A stretch of 57,017 bases of DNA from Anaerolineae bacterium (GCA_028285185.1 JANQQD010000396.1:1-57017); one strand, 5' to 3'; shown: positions 10,599 to 18,471, counted from the stretch's first letter. Numbers and translations are program-made. The notes: generated from the sequence alone by a model not told the origin.

Positions 10599-11057
10599 TC
10601 ACTCGGCGCGGAAGTCGTCGTGGCAGCTCCGGCAGCCGTTGCCAACCTCGCCGAAGGCGGCTCCGACCGCCGCGGCGTCGCCGCCGTCGGCCGCCGCAAC
10701 CAGCGCGGCGGTCGCCGTCCTGAACTCCTCGACCGAAGCTGAGAATCCCTCCCAATCCTCCCAGATCGCCGGCAGCGCGTCCGTCTCCGCCCCCTCAAGG
10801 CTGCCTTCGGGGAAGGCCGGCAGGATCATATCCGCGAGGTCGTGCAGGGCCCGCGCATGCGCCGGCACGTCCTCGGGGAAATCCGCCTCACCGCGCACGA
10901 TCCGCGCCAGGGCGCCCATGTGCCCCGCCTGCGCAGACATGACCGCTTGGCGATACTCGATGACGCCGGCCGGCTCCTGCGCCGTGGCGATCATCGCAAA
11001 ACAGCCGAGGCATGAGGCTGCAACGGCAGCACCGATTGAGAAGCGAAAACGATCCAT
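10599..11057 (-). CDS. Class II cytochrome c (cytochrome c' type)
   Basis: A 152-residue periplasmic protein: signal peptide at about 1-26 ending ...IATAQ, a mostly helical mature part, and a single heme site CRSCH six residues from the C-terminus. A C-terminal CxxCH on a four-helix bundle is the hallmark of class II cytochromes (c' and c-556), which bind NO or carry electrons. It precedes the diheme cytochrome gene in a likely two-gene operon. The ligand residue that separates pentacoordinate c' from low-spin c-556 cannot be settled by reading alone. A GGGGGCAAG stretch lies just before the ATG. Confidence 0.85.
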   Translation of the reverse strand: MDRFRFSIGAAVAASCLGCFAMIATAQEPAGVIEYRQAVMSAQAGHMGALARIVRGEADFPEDVPAHARALHDLADMILPAFPEGSLEGAETDALPAIWEDWEGFSASVEEFRTATAALVAAADGGDAAAVGAAFGEVGNGCRSCHDDFRAE

Positions 11058-11291
11058 GAGCTTGCCCCCCTTACATTGTCGTCGGTTCTGTGGCAGTTGC
11101 GCCGACTACAGGGTAAGTCCTCATGCAGAGGTCCCCGGTTCACAATGGCGTGTGGCGCCGGTCTGCCGACAGGCCTGAACGGCGGCAAGCTCGCCCGGGC
11201 GCGCGGTTGTCACCCGGGGGACAGCGGCCCTCTCTTTGGGGCGCGGCGGCCTTGCCAATGCATGAGAGGCTTCGGCCGCCGCAGCCCGGTC

Positions 11292-12860
11292 TCATCGGGG
11301 GTGCAGCCATTTGGGCAGGAACGAATAGGCGTCGACGTCCAGCGCGGCGTTGAACGCGAGCCCATGCTGCTTGAGGCGCGCTTGCAGCGCGCCGCTGTTG
11401 AACGCATCGAAGGTCTCGGTCGCCCCGCCGATCAGCTCGCCGCCCACGAAGATCTGCGGAATGGTCGGCGCTCCGGTGCGTCGGTGGAGCTCCTTTCGGA
11501 TCTCACCGGCGAGCGGACTTCCCTGGAATGCGCCGGAGTCGAGATCGACTGACCGGAAATCCAGCCCGGCCGCCGCAAACAGCTTTCGCACCGACCAGCA
11601 GAACTCGCACCATTCCAGGGCGAACATCACCACCGGGTTCTGCGGATCGCCGATCGCGTTTGCGACGTATTCAGTCGCAGCGGGCGAAGCTGCCTCGGGC
11701 AGGGCCGCAGCCTGTTGCACCGGCGCTGCATCGAAACGGTACCGCGGCGTGGAGGCGGCAATCGCCTGCTCCGCCTCGGTCATGGTCTCCGCCACGTCTT
11801 CGAACAGCGGCGTGGAGAGATAGCGTTCGCCCGTATCGGGCACCATCGCCAGGATCTGGGCGCCCGGTGCGGCCGTCTCCGCCACGCGAAGAGCGGCGGC
11901 CACGGTTGCCCCGCCGCTGATGCCCGCCAGGATGCCTTCCTTGGCGGCAAGATCCTTGGCACATTGCATCGCCGCAGCGCCCGACACGGGCTCGAAGTGG
12001 TCGATCACGCCGGCGTCGACGGCGTCGCCAGCAAGCTTCGGCACGAAATCGGGCGTCCAGCCCTGCATAGGATGCGGCCGGAAGATCGGGTGGCTGGCAG
12101 CAGCAGCCCCATCGGGCAGCCGCGGCTGCCCGATGCCGCTGGCCATCACCTGGGCGTTCTCCGGTTCCGCGACGACGATCGTGGTCCGGGGGCTCTCGGC
12201 CTTCAGCACCCGTCCCACGCCCTTCAGAGTGCCACCAGTGCCGGAGCCCGTGACCCAATAGTCCAGGCCGAGACCCTCGAAATCCGCCAGGATCTCGGGT
12301 GCGGTGGTGCGGGAGTGGAAATCTGCGTTGGCCTCGTTCTCGAACTGGCGGCACAGAAACCAGCCATGCGCCTCGGCCAGCTCGCGCGCCTTAGCGATCA
12401 TGCCCGTGCCTTTCTCCGAGGCCGGGGTCAGCACCACCTTCGCGCCGAGGAACCGCATCAGCTTGCGCCTTTCGATGCTGAAGTTCTCCGCCATGACGAC
12501 GACCAGCGGATAGCCCTTCTGCGCGCAGACCATGGCAAGCCCGATGCCGGTGTTGCCCGAGGTTGCCTCAATTACGGTCTGGCCGGGGGCGAGCGTACCC
12601 GATTGCTCGGCCGCCTCGATCACGCCCAACGCCAGCCGGTCCTTGACCGAGCCCATGGGGTTGAAGGCCTCGAGCTTGACGTAGAGATCGACATGCTTCG
12701 GGCCGATATTGTTCAGCCGAACGATGGGCGTGCGCCCGATGGTCTCGAGGATCGAGCGCATCGGCGCAGCGTCCCTGTGGGCCCCGGGATTCCGTGCGGC
12801 CACGCTTGGCGAAATCGAGGGTCGCCGGGCGGCCGTGGACAATTGAGCTTCAGTGGGCAT
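11292..12860 (-). CDS. Cysteine synthase fused to C-terminal glutaredoxin domain
   Basis: A 522-residue fusion; CysK alone is about 310-320. Residues 36-345 are a PLP-dependent O-acetylserine sulfhydrylase: the PLP lysine K73 is in NPMGSVKDR, followed by TSGNTGIGLA, the GTGGTLKGV phosphate loop and AGISGGA. After a linker rich in Ala and Pro, residues 410-500 are a glutaredoxin: the dithiol WCEFC (C418, C421), the cis-Pro in TIPQIF and the GG motif GGELIGG. A 35-residue N-terminal extension precedes MRSILET. Start 12860 has GGAGG 7 nt upstream and lies 12 nt after the preceding gene. The fusion suggests thiol/disulfide exchange coupled to sulfhydrylation, for example reducing a bound disulfide, persulfide or glutathione adduct; this is inference. 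Last gene of a four-gene operon. Confidence 0.9.
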   Translation of the reverse strand: MPTEAQLSTAARRPSISPSVAARNPGAHRDAAPMRSILETIGRTPIVRLNNIGPKHVDLYVKLEAFNPMGSVKDRLALGVIEAAEQSGTLAPGQTVIEATSGNTGIGLAMVCAQKGYPLVVVMAENFSIERRKLMRFLGAKVVLTPASEKGTGMIAKARELAEAHGWFLCRQFENEANADFHSRTTAPEILADFEGLGLDYWVTGSGTGGTLKGVGRVLKAESPRTTIVVAEPENAQVMASGIGQPRLPDGAAAASHPIFRPHPMQGWTPDFVPKLAGDAVDAGVIDHFEPVSGAAAMQCAKDLAAKEGILAGISGGATVAAALRVAETAAPGAQILAMVPDTGERYLSTPLFEDVAETMTEAEQAIAASTPRYRFDAAPVQQAAALPEAASPAATEYVANAIGDPQNPVVMFALEWCEFCWSVRKLFAAAGLDFRSVDLDSGAFQGSPLAGEIRKELHRRTGAPTIPQIFVGGELIGGATETFDAFNSGALQARLKQHGLAFNAALDVDAYSFLPKWLHPR

Positions 12861-12872
12861 CGTCAACCTCCG

Positions 12873-14045
12873 TCAAGCAGCCTGGCGGGCCGGCAAAGCG
12901 CCGCCCGGCGGATGGGCAAGCTCCGCCTTCATGCAATGGTTCAGCACGGCGTGGAGGCGCTTGACCTCCTCCAGATCCCAGTCCAGCACGGCGATCGCAT
13001 CGGTCACGCTGAGCATGGGACGGGCGAATTGGTCGCGCTCGGCCTGGTATTCGGCGAGCGCCCGGTCGCTGCCCCGCATCACGGCCATGGCCAGCCGTTC
13101 GGCGTCGAGCAGGGCGTCGCTGATCCCGTGCGCCGTGACGGGATCCTTGAAGTAGCCGGCATCGCCGACCAGCGCCCAGCCCGGACCATGCGACTGGCGC
13201 AGATGCCCGCGGATGCCCCCGAAGCGGTGCAGGCCGTCCTGCGGTCCGGCCGCGTAGACGTCCGTCGCCAATGCTACGTCCGCCGCCGACAGCAGCCCGA
13301 GGAAGCCGTCGAACGGGTCGGTGCCGAAGCGTGTCCTGAACTGGTCCGACGGCACACCGGCGAAGACGCAGTGCAGACCGTCATTCGTCGGGATCGCGCC
13401 GGCACTCAGGCCCGGCCGAAAATGCCAGCGATAGCCTTCATTCGCGATGCCGGCGAAGTAGCCATAGACCGTCGCGGTCCGGTGGGCGGACTGAACGTAC
13501 GTGTCGGCGCCGACCTGCTTTGCGACCGCCGAGCCGACGCCGTCAGCGCCGATGACCCAATCGGCTGCCAGCATGACCCGGTGTTCGCCGCGGTCGCGCA
13601 AACGTACGCCGCGAACCCGGCCCTGACCGTTGGTTTCAACGGACTCCAGCGCCGTGCCGAAGCGGATCTCGGCCCCGGCCGCGACGGCAGCATCGACAAG
13701 GATCCCGTCCAGCACGCGACGCCGCGGCGCATAGAGCGCGTTGATCCCGTCGCGCGGCTTGATGTCGATCGGCATCACATCGGTGCCGTAATGGAAGGTC
13801 GTGCGGGTCACCGGCGGCGTTCCGGCCGCGATAACGGCCGGCAACAGCCCCCAGCGATGCAGCTGCACGACCGCCCCGCGCATCAGGGCGTGGGTCGACT
13901 GCGTGTCGGCGCCGCGTGCCCCCCGGTCGACCAGCAAGACCTTCGCGCCGGCGCGGGCCAGCAGCATTGCGGTCGCCGCACCGGCACAGCGCGCGCCGAC
14001 GACGATGGCATCGTACCTGGAGCGCGAGAACGTCATTCGGAACAT
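12873..14045 (-). CDS. FAD-dependent oxidoreductase, PHBH/monooxygenase type
   Basis: A 390-residue flavoprotein of the FAD_binding_3 (aromatic monooxygenase/geranylgeranyl reductase-like) class. The dinucleotide-binding motif VVGARCAGAATAMLLARAG is at about residues 14-32 (an A replaces one glycine of the usual GxGxxG), the DG motif ADWVIGADGVGSAV is near residue 165, and GDAGYFKDPVTAHGISDA near residue 295 binds the ribityl/pyrophosphate part of FAD. Start 14045 is set by AAGGAG 7 nt upstream. It is 26 nt downstream of the FMO-like gene and 12 nt upstream of the CysK-glutaredoxin gene. Likely an oxygenase or oxidoreductase on a small molecule; substrate unknown. Confidence 0.85.
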   Translation of the reverse strand: MFRMTFSRSRYDAIVVGARCAGAATAMLLARAGAKVLLVDRGARGADTQSTHALMRGAVVQLHRWGLLPAVIAAGTPPVTRTTFHYGTDVMPIDIKPRDGINALYAPRRRVLDGILVDAAVAAGAEIRFGTALESVETNGQGRVRGVRLRDRGEHRVMLAADWVIGADGVGSAVAKQVGADTYVQSAHRTATVYGYFAGIANEGYRWHFRPGLSAGAIPTNDGLHCVFAGVPSDQFRTRFGTDPFDGFLGLLSAADVALATDVYAAGPQDGLHRFGGIRGHLRQSHGPGWALVGDAGYFKDPVTAHGISDALLDAERLAMAVMRGSDRALAEYQAERDQFARPMLSVTDAIAVLDWDLEEVKRLHAVLNHCMKAELAHPPGGALPARQAA

Positions 14046-14071
14046 CTGCAAACTCCTTCAGGCATTGGCAT

Positions 14072-15310
14072 TCAGGCTGCGCACCTGCGACCCAGGCGGC
14101 GGAACAGGTGCGCGGCGAGCTCGCGCGCATCGACACCGACGCCGGAGATTTGATGCGACCGGCGCCGGCGCAGGAACGTCAGGCCGAGCGCGTAGAGCCC
14201 CGGCGCCGCAACCACGCCGCCGTGATGGCGAAGCCGCCCGCGGGCATCGAAGACCGGCATGTCCAGCCAGGAGAAGTCGGGCCGATAGCCCGTCGCCCAG
14301 AGGATCGAGCGGATCCCGCCGTCGCTCAGGCTCCGGCTGAGCGATGGTGCGTCCGGCAGACGTGTCGGTGCCGGCCGGTCCGGCGGCGGCAGGGTGTTGC
14401 CCAGGCCGCGCTCCGCCACCCAGGCATCGATCGCGTCGAGCAGGCGATTCATCTTGAGGTCGGCCGATGCACAGGCATTGGCCAAGCCGCCTGAGAACAG
14501 CGCCTGACCATCTCGGACCGCCGACAGCCGGCCGACAATCTCGATGCCCAGATCCTGCAGCGCGTTGAGATCCACCGGCTCCGCGCCCCCGATCAATTGC
14601 GGGGAGGGTGTGCGGCGCGCACGCTCCAGATCGTCGATGGCGTCGAACCGCTCATCCAACGCCCCGATGGCGTCGAGCCACCACTCCACATCGCGGCCGC
14701 GATAGGTGCGCGGCAGGCGCGTGTGCCAGCCGACCGACAGCGTCACCGGACGGCCTGAGGCGTGGATCTCGCGCGCCAGCTGCACGCCGGACGCCGAGGC
14801 TCCCACGACCATCACGCCACCGTCCGGCAGGTCGTCCGGCCGCCTGTAGGCCGATGGCGCCGTCTGAAAGACGCTTGCCGGCACGGCAGCGGACAGCGCC
14901 GGAACGCTCGGCCGGGCACAGGCGCCGGTCGCCAGCACCAGCGTGGCGCATTGGACCGGTCCCTGGCTGGTCTCGACGTGGAAGCCAGCGTCGGTACCGG
15001 TCACCCTGAGCACCGTGGTGTGGCTCTGCACCGGCGCATCGATCCGCCGCGCGTAGGCTTCGAGCTGTGCCACCAGGTCCGACACCGCCATGTAGCCGTG
15101 CGGGTCGGAGCCCCGATAAGGGGCCCCGGGCAGACCATTCGCCCAGTTAGGCGTGAGCAGGCTCAGGCTGTCCCACCGCTCGGTGCGCCAGGCATTGGCG
15201 ACCGCGCCGCGGTCGAGGATCAGGTGATCCACGCCGCGGTGCGACAGCTCCCGGCTCATGGCGAGCCCGGCCTGGCCGGCGCCGATGATGACGGTCGTTA
15301 CCGCTTTCAC
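14072..15310 (-). CDS. Flavin-containing monooxygenase-like NAD(P)/FAD oxidoreductase
   Basis: A 412-residue protein with an FAD-binding Rossmann motif at the N-terminus (VIIGAGQAGLAMS, about residues 7-19), a second NADPH-binding motif (VMVVGASASGVQLA, about 163-176), and the FMO/YUCCA-type end motif LWATGYRPDF (about 345). The arrangement matches the CzcO/FMO-like family, which oxygenates nucleophilic S or N atoms or ketones. GTG at 15310 is chosen because GAGGAG stands 8 nt upstream; the TTG at 15337 has no such site. It begins 33 nt after OsmC and ends 26 nt before the FAD-oxidoreductase gene. Confidence 0.82.
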   Translation of the reverse strand: MKAVTTVIIGAGQAGLAMSRELSHRGVDHLILDRGAVANAWRTERWDSLSLLTPNWANGLPGAPYRGSDPHGYMAVSDLVAQLEAYARRIDAPVQSHTTVLRVTGTDAGFHVETSQGPVQCATLVLATGACARPSVPALSAAVPASVFQTAPSAYRRPDDLPDGGVMVVGASASGVQLAREIHASGRPVTLSVGWHTRLPRTYRGRDVEWWLDAIGALDERFDAIDDLERARRTPSPQLIGGAEPVDLNALQDLGIEIVGRLSAVRDGQALFSGGLANACASADLKMNRLLDAIDAWVAERGLGNTLPPPDRPAPTRLPDAPSLSRSLSDGGIRSILWATGYRPDFSWLDMPVFDARGRLRHHGGVVAAPGLYALGLTFLRRRRSHQISGVGVDARELAAHLFRRLGRRCAA

Positions 15311-15343
15311 GACGCTTGCTCCTCTCTCGGTCGCCAAGCCCGG

Positions 15344-15910
15344 TCAGGCAACGGTGACCCGTACATTCGTGGGATTGGTGATCATGTCGAACATGGCCGA
15401 GCGCTTCTGGGACTGGGCCACCAGCCCGGCGATCTCCTCCGCCGTGGCTTCGGCGTCGACGGCGAAAGAGACGCGAATGGCGCTGAACCCGTTCCGCACG
15501 TCGGCGTCGACGCCGAGCACGCCGGCGAGATCCATGTCGCCTTCAACCGTCGCCTTTACCGACTTCAGCTGGATCCCCCGGTTCTGCGCCACCGCGGCCA
15601 CACCGGCAGTCAGGCAGCTGGCCAGGGCGGCCAAACCGACCTCGGCCGGCGTCGGGCCCATATCGGCGGCAGCGAACTGCTCGGGATGGTCGGCTTCGAT
15701 GACATGGGGGGCCTTGCGGGCCTGCTCTTCGCCGAGACCGAAGAAGCCCTCGACGGTCGAACGACTGTGTACGCCGTCGACCCATACGCAACTGGCGCGC
15801 CAGGTGAACTGCCCGGCCTCAGGCGTCGCCTGCAAGGCTTCCCTGGCTTCAAGCAGGGCGGCGACATTGACGCCGTTGTTGACGGTACTGGGTTCGGATT
15901 GCATGGTCAT
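15344..15910 (-). CDS. OsmC family protein
   Basis: A 188-residue OsmC/Ohr-fold protein. The central helix contains GPTPAEVGLAALASCLTAGVAAVAQNRG (about residues 87-114), with the second conserved Cys of the family (C102); the first Cys position is represented by the C in WRASCVWVDG near residue 41, which is not the canonical Ohr site. OsmC proteins reduce organic hydroperoxides through cysteine thiols, but this longer subgroup is poorly characterised. It is the first gene of the operon OsmC, FMO-like, FAD oxidoreductase, CysK-Grx, and is divergent from the regulator at 16156. AGGAAAGG lies about 9 nt before the ATG. Confidence 0.82.
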   Translation of the reverse strand: MTMQSEPSTVNNGVNVAALLEAREALQATPEAGQFTWRASCVWVDGVHSRSTVEGFFGLGEEQARKAPHVIEADHPEQFAAADMGPTPAEVGLAALASCLTAGVAAVAQNRGIQLKSVKATVEGDMDLAGVLGVDADVRNGFSAIRVSFAVDAEATAEEIAGLVAQSQKRSAMFDMITNPTNVRVTVA

Positions 15911-16049
15911 GGGACTCAACCTTTCCTGTCCGTGGCCTTTACCAGCACGTCGCGCCGCAGCCGCGTAAGGGCGGCGCGATGCCTGGCGAGCCGTGGGGGA
16001 TAATCCTGTTCGGCCGGCGAGTCCTGCACAGAACCTGAAGAAAACATTG

Positions 16050-16068
16050 GGAAATGCTGGCGATTTCC
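16050..16068. promoter_or_regulatory. Interrupted dyad in divergent OsmC/regulator spacer, candidate operator
   Basis: GGAAAT (16050-16055) and ATTTCC (16063-16068) form an inverted repeat with 7-bp spacer in the 245-bp region between the divergent OsmC operon and its presumed regulator. Half-site spacing near one helical turn suits a dimeric winged-helix protein. Function is inferred from position only. Confidence 0.35.
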
Positions 16069-16121
16069 GCCGAAGGCACTAGGGTATTGTTTTTATTGAT
16101 TTTTCCGCGCTGCCAACTGCG

Positions 16122-16149
16122 ATGACGCGCAGATTCCGGGCGTTATACT
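16122..16149 (+). promoter_or_regulatory. Candidate sigma70 promoter giving a leaderless transcript
   Basis: ATGACG (16122-16127, matching TGAC of the consensus) and TATACT (16144-16149) are 16 bp apart. The ATG of the regulator at 16156 lies 7 nt after the -10 box, exactly where transcription would start, and no Shine-Dalgarno sequence precedes it. The mRNA is therefore probably leaderless. Confidence 0.5.
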
Positions 16150-16155
16150 GAAGCC

Positions 16156-17352
16156 ATGAGGTACCTGTTCGACGCCTTCGTGCTGGACACGGCCGTCAGA
16201 GAATTGTCCGAGCGCGGGGCCACCGTGAAGATCGAACCCAAGGTGTTCGAGCTGCTGCTTTACCTTGTCGAGAACCGGAACCGCGCGGTCTCGAAGGACG
16301 ATGTTGTCGAGGCGGTGTGGGACGGTCGCTTCATCTCCGAGGCGGCCGTGTCGAGCGCCGTCCGGTCGATCCGCAAGGCGTTGGGCGACGACGGCAAAAG
16401 CCAGCGCTACGTCAAAACGGTGCACGGACACGGCTTCCGCTTCGTGGCCCCCGTCGTCGAGGCGGGGGCTGGGCACGCGGCGGCAACCGCGGACGCGGCA
16501 GGCTCGGGAGGGCCGCCAGTCCAGGACATCCGCTTCTGCCATAGCGCCGACGGAACCCGGATCGCCTATGCCCTTGCCGGCTCGGGATCGCCCTTGGTCA
16601 AGGCGTCCAACTGGCTGAACCATCTGGAATTCGATTGGGAGAGTCCGGTCTGGAAGCACTTCTTCAAAGAGCTGGCCGGTGCGTATCAACTCGTCCGGTA
16701 CGACGCACGCGGCAACGGGCTTTCATCCTGGGACGTGGCGGACTTCAGCCTCGACCGTCAGGTCGAAGACCTGAAGGCGGTGGTCGATACACTGGGGCTT
16801 GAGACGTTCCCGCTATTAGGGTTGTCGCAAGGCTGCGCCAAGGCCATCGCCTTTGCAGCACGATATCCTGAGCGCGTAACGAAGCTGGTCCTGCTGGGCG
16901 GCTACGCGCGCGGCTGGCGGCGCCGGGACGAGCCGGACTCCGTGACCGTGGGCGAGGCCCGGTGCGCATTGATCCGCGCCGGCTGGGGCAGCGACAACCG
17001 GGCCATCCGGCAGATGTTCACGACGATCTACATGCCGGATGCGCCGGCGGAGAGCCAGATGTGGTTCACGGACCTGCAGAAGAAGACGGCGTCTCCGGAA
17101 AATGCGGCCGCAATCCTGATGGCCCATGGTGACGTCGACGTCCGGGGCATCCTGACGGAGATCCGGGCGCCGACCCTGGTCTTCCATTCCCGCAACGATG
17201 TCGGCGTCCCCTACGGCCAGGGGCAGGAACTGGCGGCCGGGATCAGGGATGCCCGGTTCGTGACCTTGGATACCCCCAACCACATCCTCCCGGTCACCGA
17301 TCCGGCCTGGCCGCGCTGCCTGCGCCTGATCCACGAGTTCCTGAAGGCATGA
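16156..17352 (+). CDS. Winged-helix (OmpR-type) DNA-binding domain fused to alpha/beta hydrolase; one-component regulator
   Basis: A 398-residue protein. Residues 1-98 are an OmpR/CadC-type winged helix (FELLLYLVENRNRAVSKDDVVEAVW, recognition helix VSSAVRSIRKALGDD, wing YVKTVHGHGFRF). After a short Ala/Gly linker, residues 125-398 are an alpha/beta hydrolase with an apparently intact triad: S224 in GLSQGC, D348 in HSRNDVG, H376 in TPNHIL. There is no receiver domain or membrane segment, so this should be a cytoplasmic one-component regulator in which the hydrolase fold senses or cleaves a small molecule. It is divergent from the OsmC/flavoenzyme/CysK-Grx operon, which it probably controls. 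The start has no RBS but fits a leaderless promoter. Confidence 0.85.
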   Translation: MRYLFDAFVLDTAVRELSERGATVKIEPKVFELLLYLVENRNRAVSKDDVVEAVWDGRFISEAAVSSAVRSIRKALGDDGKSQRYVKTVHGHGFRFVAPVVEAGAGHAAATADAAGSGGPPVQDIRFCHSADGTRIAYALAGSGSPLVKASNWLNHLEFDWESPVWKHFFKELAGAYQLVRYDARGNGLSSWDVADFSLDRQVEDLKAVVDTLGLETFPLLGLSQGCAKAIAFAARYPERVTKLVLLGGYARGWRRRDEPDSVTVGEARCALIRAGWGSDNRAIRQMFTTIYMPDAPAESQMWFTDLQKKTASPENAAAILMAHGDVDVRGILTEIRAPTLVFHSRNDVGVPYGQGQELAAGIRDARFVTLDTPNHILPVTDPAWPRCLRLIHEFLKA

Positions 17353-17442
17353 CCCTCAGAGTGTGGGCTTGCGCAGCAGGTAGACGACGTCGGCGACGCT
17401 TCGGCAGCCCAAAGGTTGGCCGTAACTGTCTGGTCAATACCA

Positions 17443-18186
17443 TCACAATTCTCGGATGGGCACGCCCGGCAACTGCTGCACCATTTCACTAAGTATCTTT
17501 TCGTTCCTCACAAAACCAAGTTGCGTGTTCTCCTGAGATAGGTTGTGGTTCCGGATACCTTCGAGTCCGATTTCAATCACGTCATGCGTGACCGGTACGC
17601 TCTTAATCTTCATGCTCGTCTCTTTGCCATCTTGTTTGATGGACCATTTCACAACACCGATCGTCGCTTTGTCACGCACAATGAATGTATACGCCAAGAA
17701 CTTAGCCCAATCACCTTCGTTGAGGAACATAGGACTGCTTTGCTTGAATTCCGTGCTTGGCCGATCGAAAAACCGAAGTATGCTTCCATCGTCTTGGGCT
17801 ATGGAGCTGCTACTTCCATCGATCCATATGTTCTCTTTGTTTTCAGCGAAACCATCATGCAGGAACGTCCACTTCTTAATCTTGGAAGTATGACTCTTAC
17901 GTTCTTCTTTCGTCGCCCCGGGAGCCGACAGCGGCTTACTCCCTCCAACTACGCTCAAGTAGGGTTTAGTCTCGAAATCATTCTTTGATTGCGTGAATTT
18001 AGCGCGAGCATTGACTTGATAGATATGCCTGCCGGTGCCGCCGGTGACTTCGATATAGACCGTCTCTGTCTTACGTCCTTTATCCCCATAGCCGGCGTTC
18101 TTGTAAACCTTTACACCATCGATTTTCGGATGAAGGTCGACTTGCTCCGCTCCACTCAAGTCCAGCTTGCCTACTTCGAACGTCAT
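17443..18186 (-). CDS. Hypothetical protein of atypical composition
   Basis: A 247-residue protein I do not recognise. It is rich in Lys, Ser and Thr and predicted beta-rich (alternating stretches such as TVYIEVTGGTGRHIYQVNAR and VGVVKWSIKQDGKETSMKI-like segments), without signal peptide or membrane span. The DNA is clearly less GC-rich than its neighbours, and codon use includes many A/T third positions, which suggests recent horizontal acquisition. GGAGG lies 8 nt before the ATG, so translation is well supported. It stands alone between the wHTH-hydrolase gene (convergent) and the tetR gene (divergent). A secreted or surface role cannot be shown. Confidence 0.75.
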   Translation of the reverse strand: MTFEVGKLDLSGAEQVDLHPKIDGVKVYKNAGYGDKGRKTETVYIEVTGGTGRHIYQVNARAKFTQSKNDFETKPYLSVVGGSKPLSAPGATKEERKSHTSKIKKWTFLHDGFAENKENIWIDGSSSSIAQDDGSILRFFDRPSTEFKQSSPMFLNEGDWAKFLAYTFIVRDKATIGVVKWSIKQDGKETSMKIKSVPVTHDVIEIGLEGIRNHNLSQENTQLGFVRNEKILSEMVQQLPGVPIREL

Positions 18187-18298
18187 AGTCTTATCCTCCG
18201 ATTGATTTGATGTTCCGCAATCAGTTCAATCCTTCATTAGCGCGTGCTCGCAGGAGAACGCCGCGGCGCAGGACGCACGCCAGCCCTGGGGAACGGCG

Positions 18299-18328
18299 TT
18301 GACAAGTCGCCCCATGGAACCATCTTAA
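18299..18328 (+). promoter_or_regulatory. Candidate promoter of the tetR gene
   Basis: A perfect -35 box TTGACA (18299-18304) is followed after 18 bp by TCTTAA (18323-18328), a weak -10. It points toward the TetR gene at 18472 and would leave a leader of about 135 nt. The related TACCG repeats lie just downstream. Confidence 0.4.
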
Positions 18329-18340
18329 ACGGTGATGTCG

Positions 18341-18380
18341 TACCGGTTATGGTGCACTGTCCAAGGTACCGTTACCGGTC
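18341..18380. promoter_or_regulatory. TACCG repeat cluster, candidate TetR operator
   Basis: TACCGGTTA occurs at 18341-18349, and GGTACCGTTACCGGT at 18365-18379 contains two more TACCG units plus a short GGTA/TACC dyad. The cluster overlaps the expected start of tetR transcription, as an autoregulatory operator would. Confidence 0.35.
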
Positions 18381-18471
18381 AGTCACAATGCTATGAGATC
18401 TGAACCCACGGGTCCATTCACATGGCGGTGAAGCGGTGGCAACCGATGGCGGGGCGTAGCAGGAGGGGGCG

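Noticed and set aside
11715-14153. 812-residue open frame on the plus strand
   Set aside because: It is antisense to the CysK::Grx and FAD oxidoreductase genes, which have clear motifs and RBSs. Its His/Arg-rich translation is typical of high-GC shadow frames.
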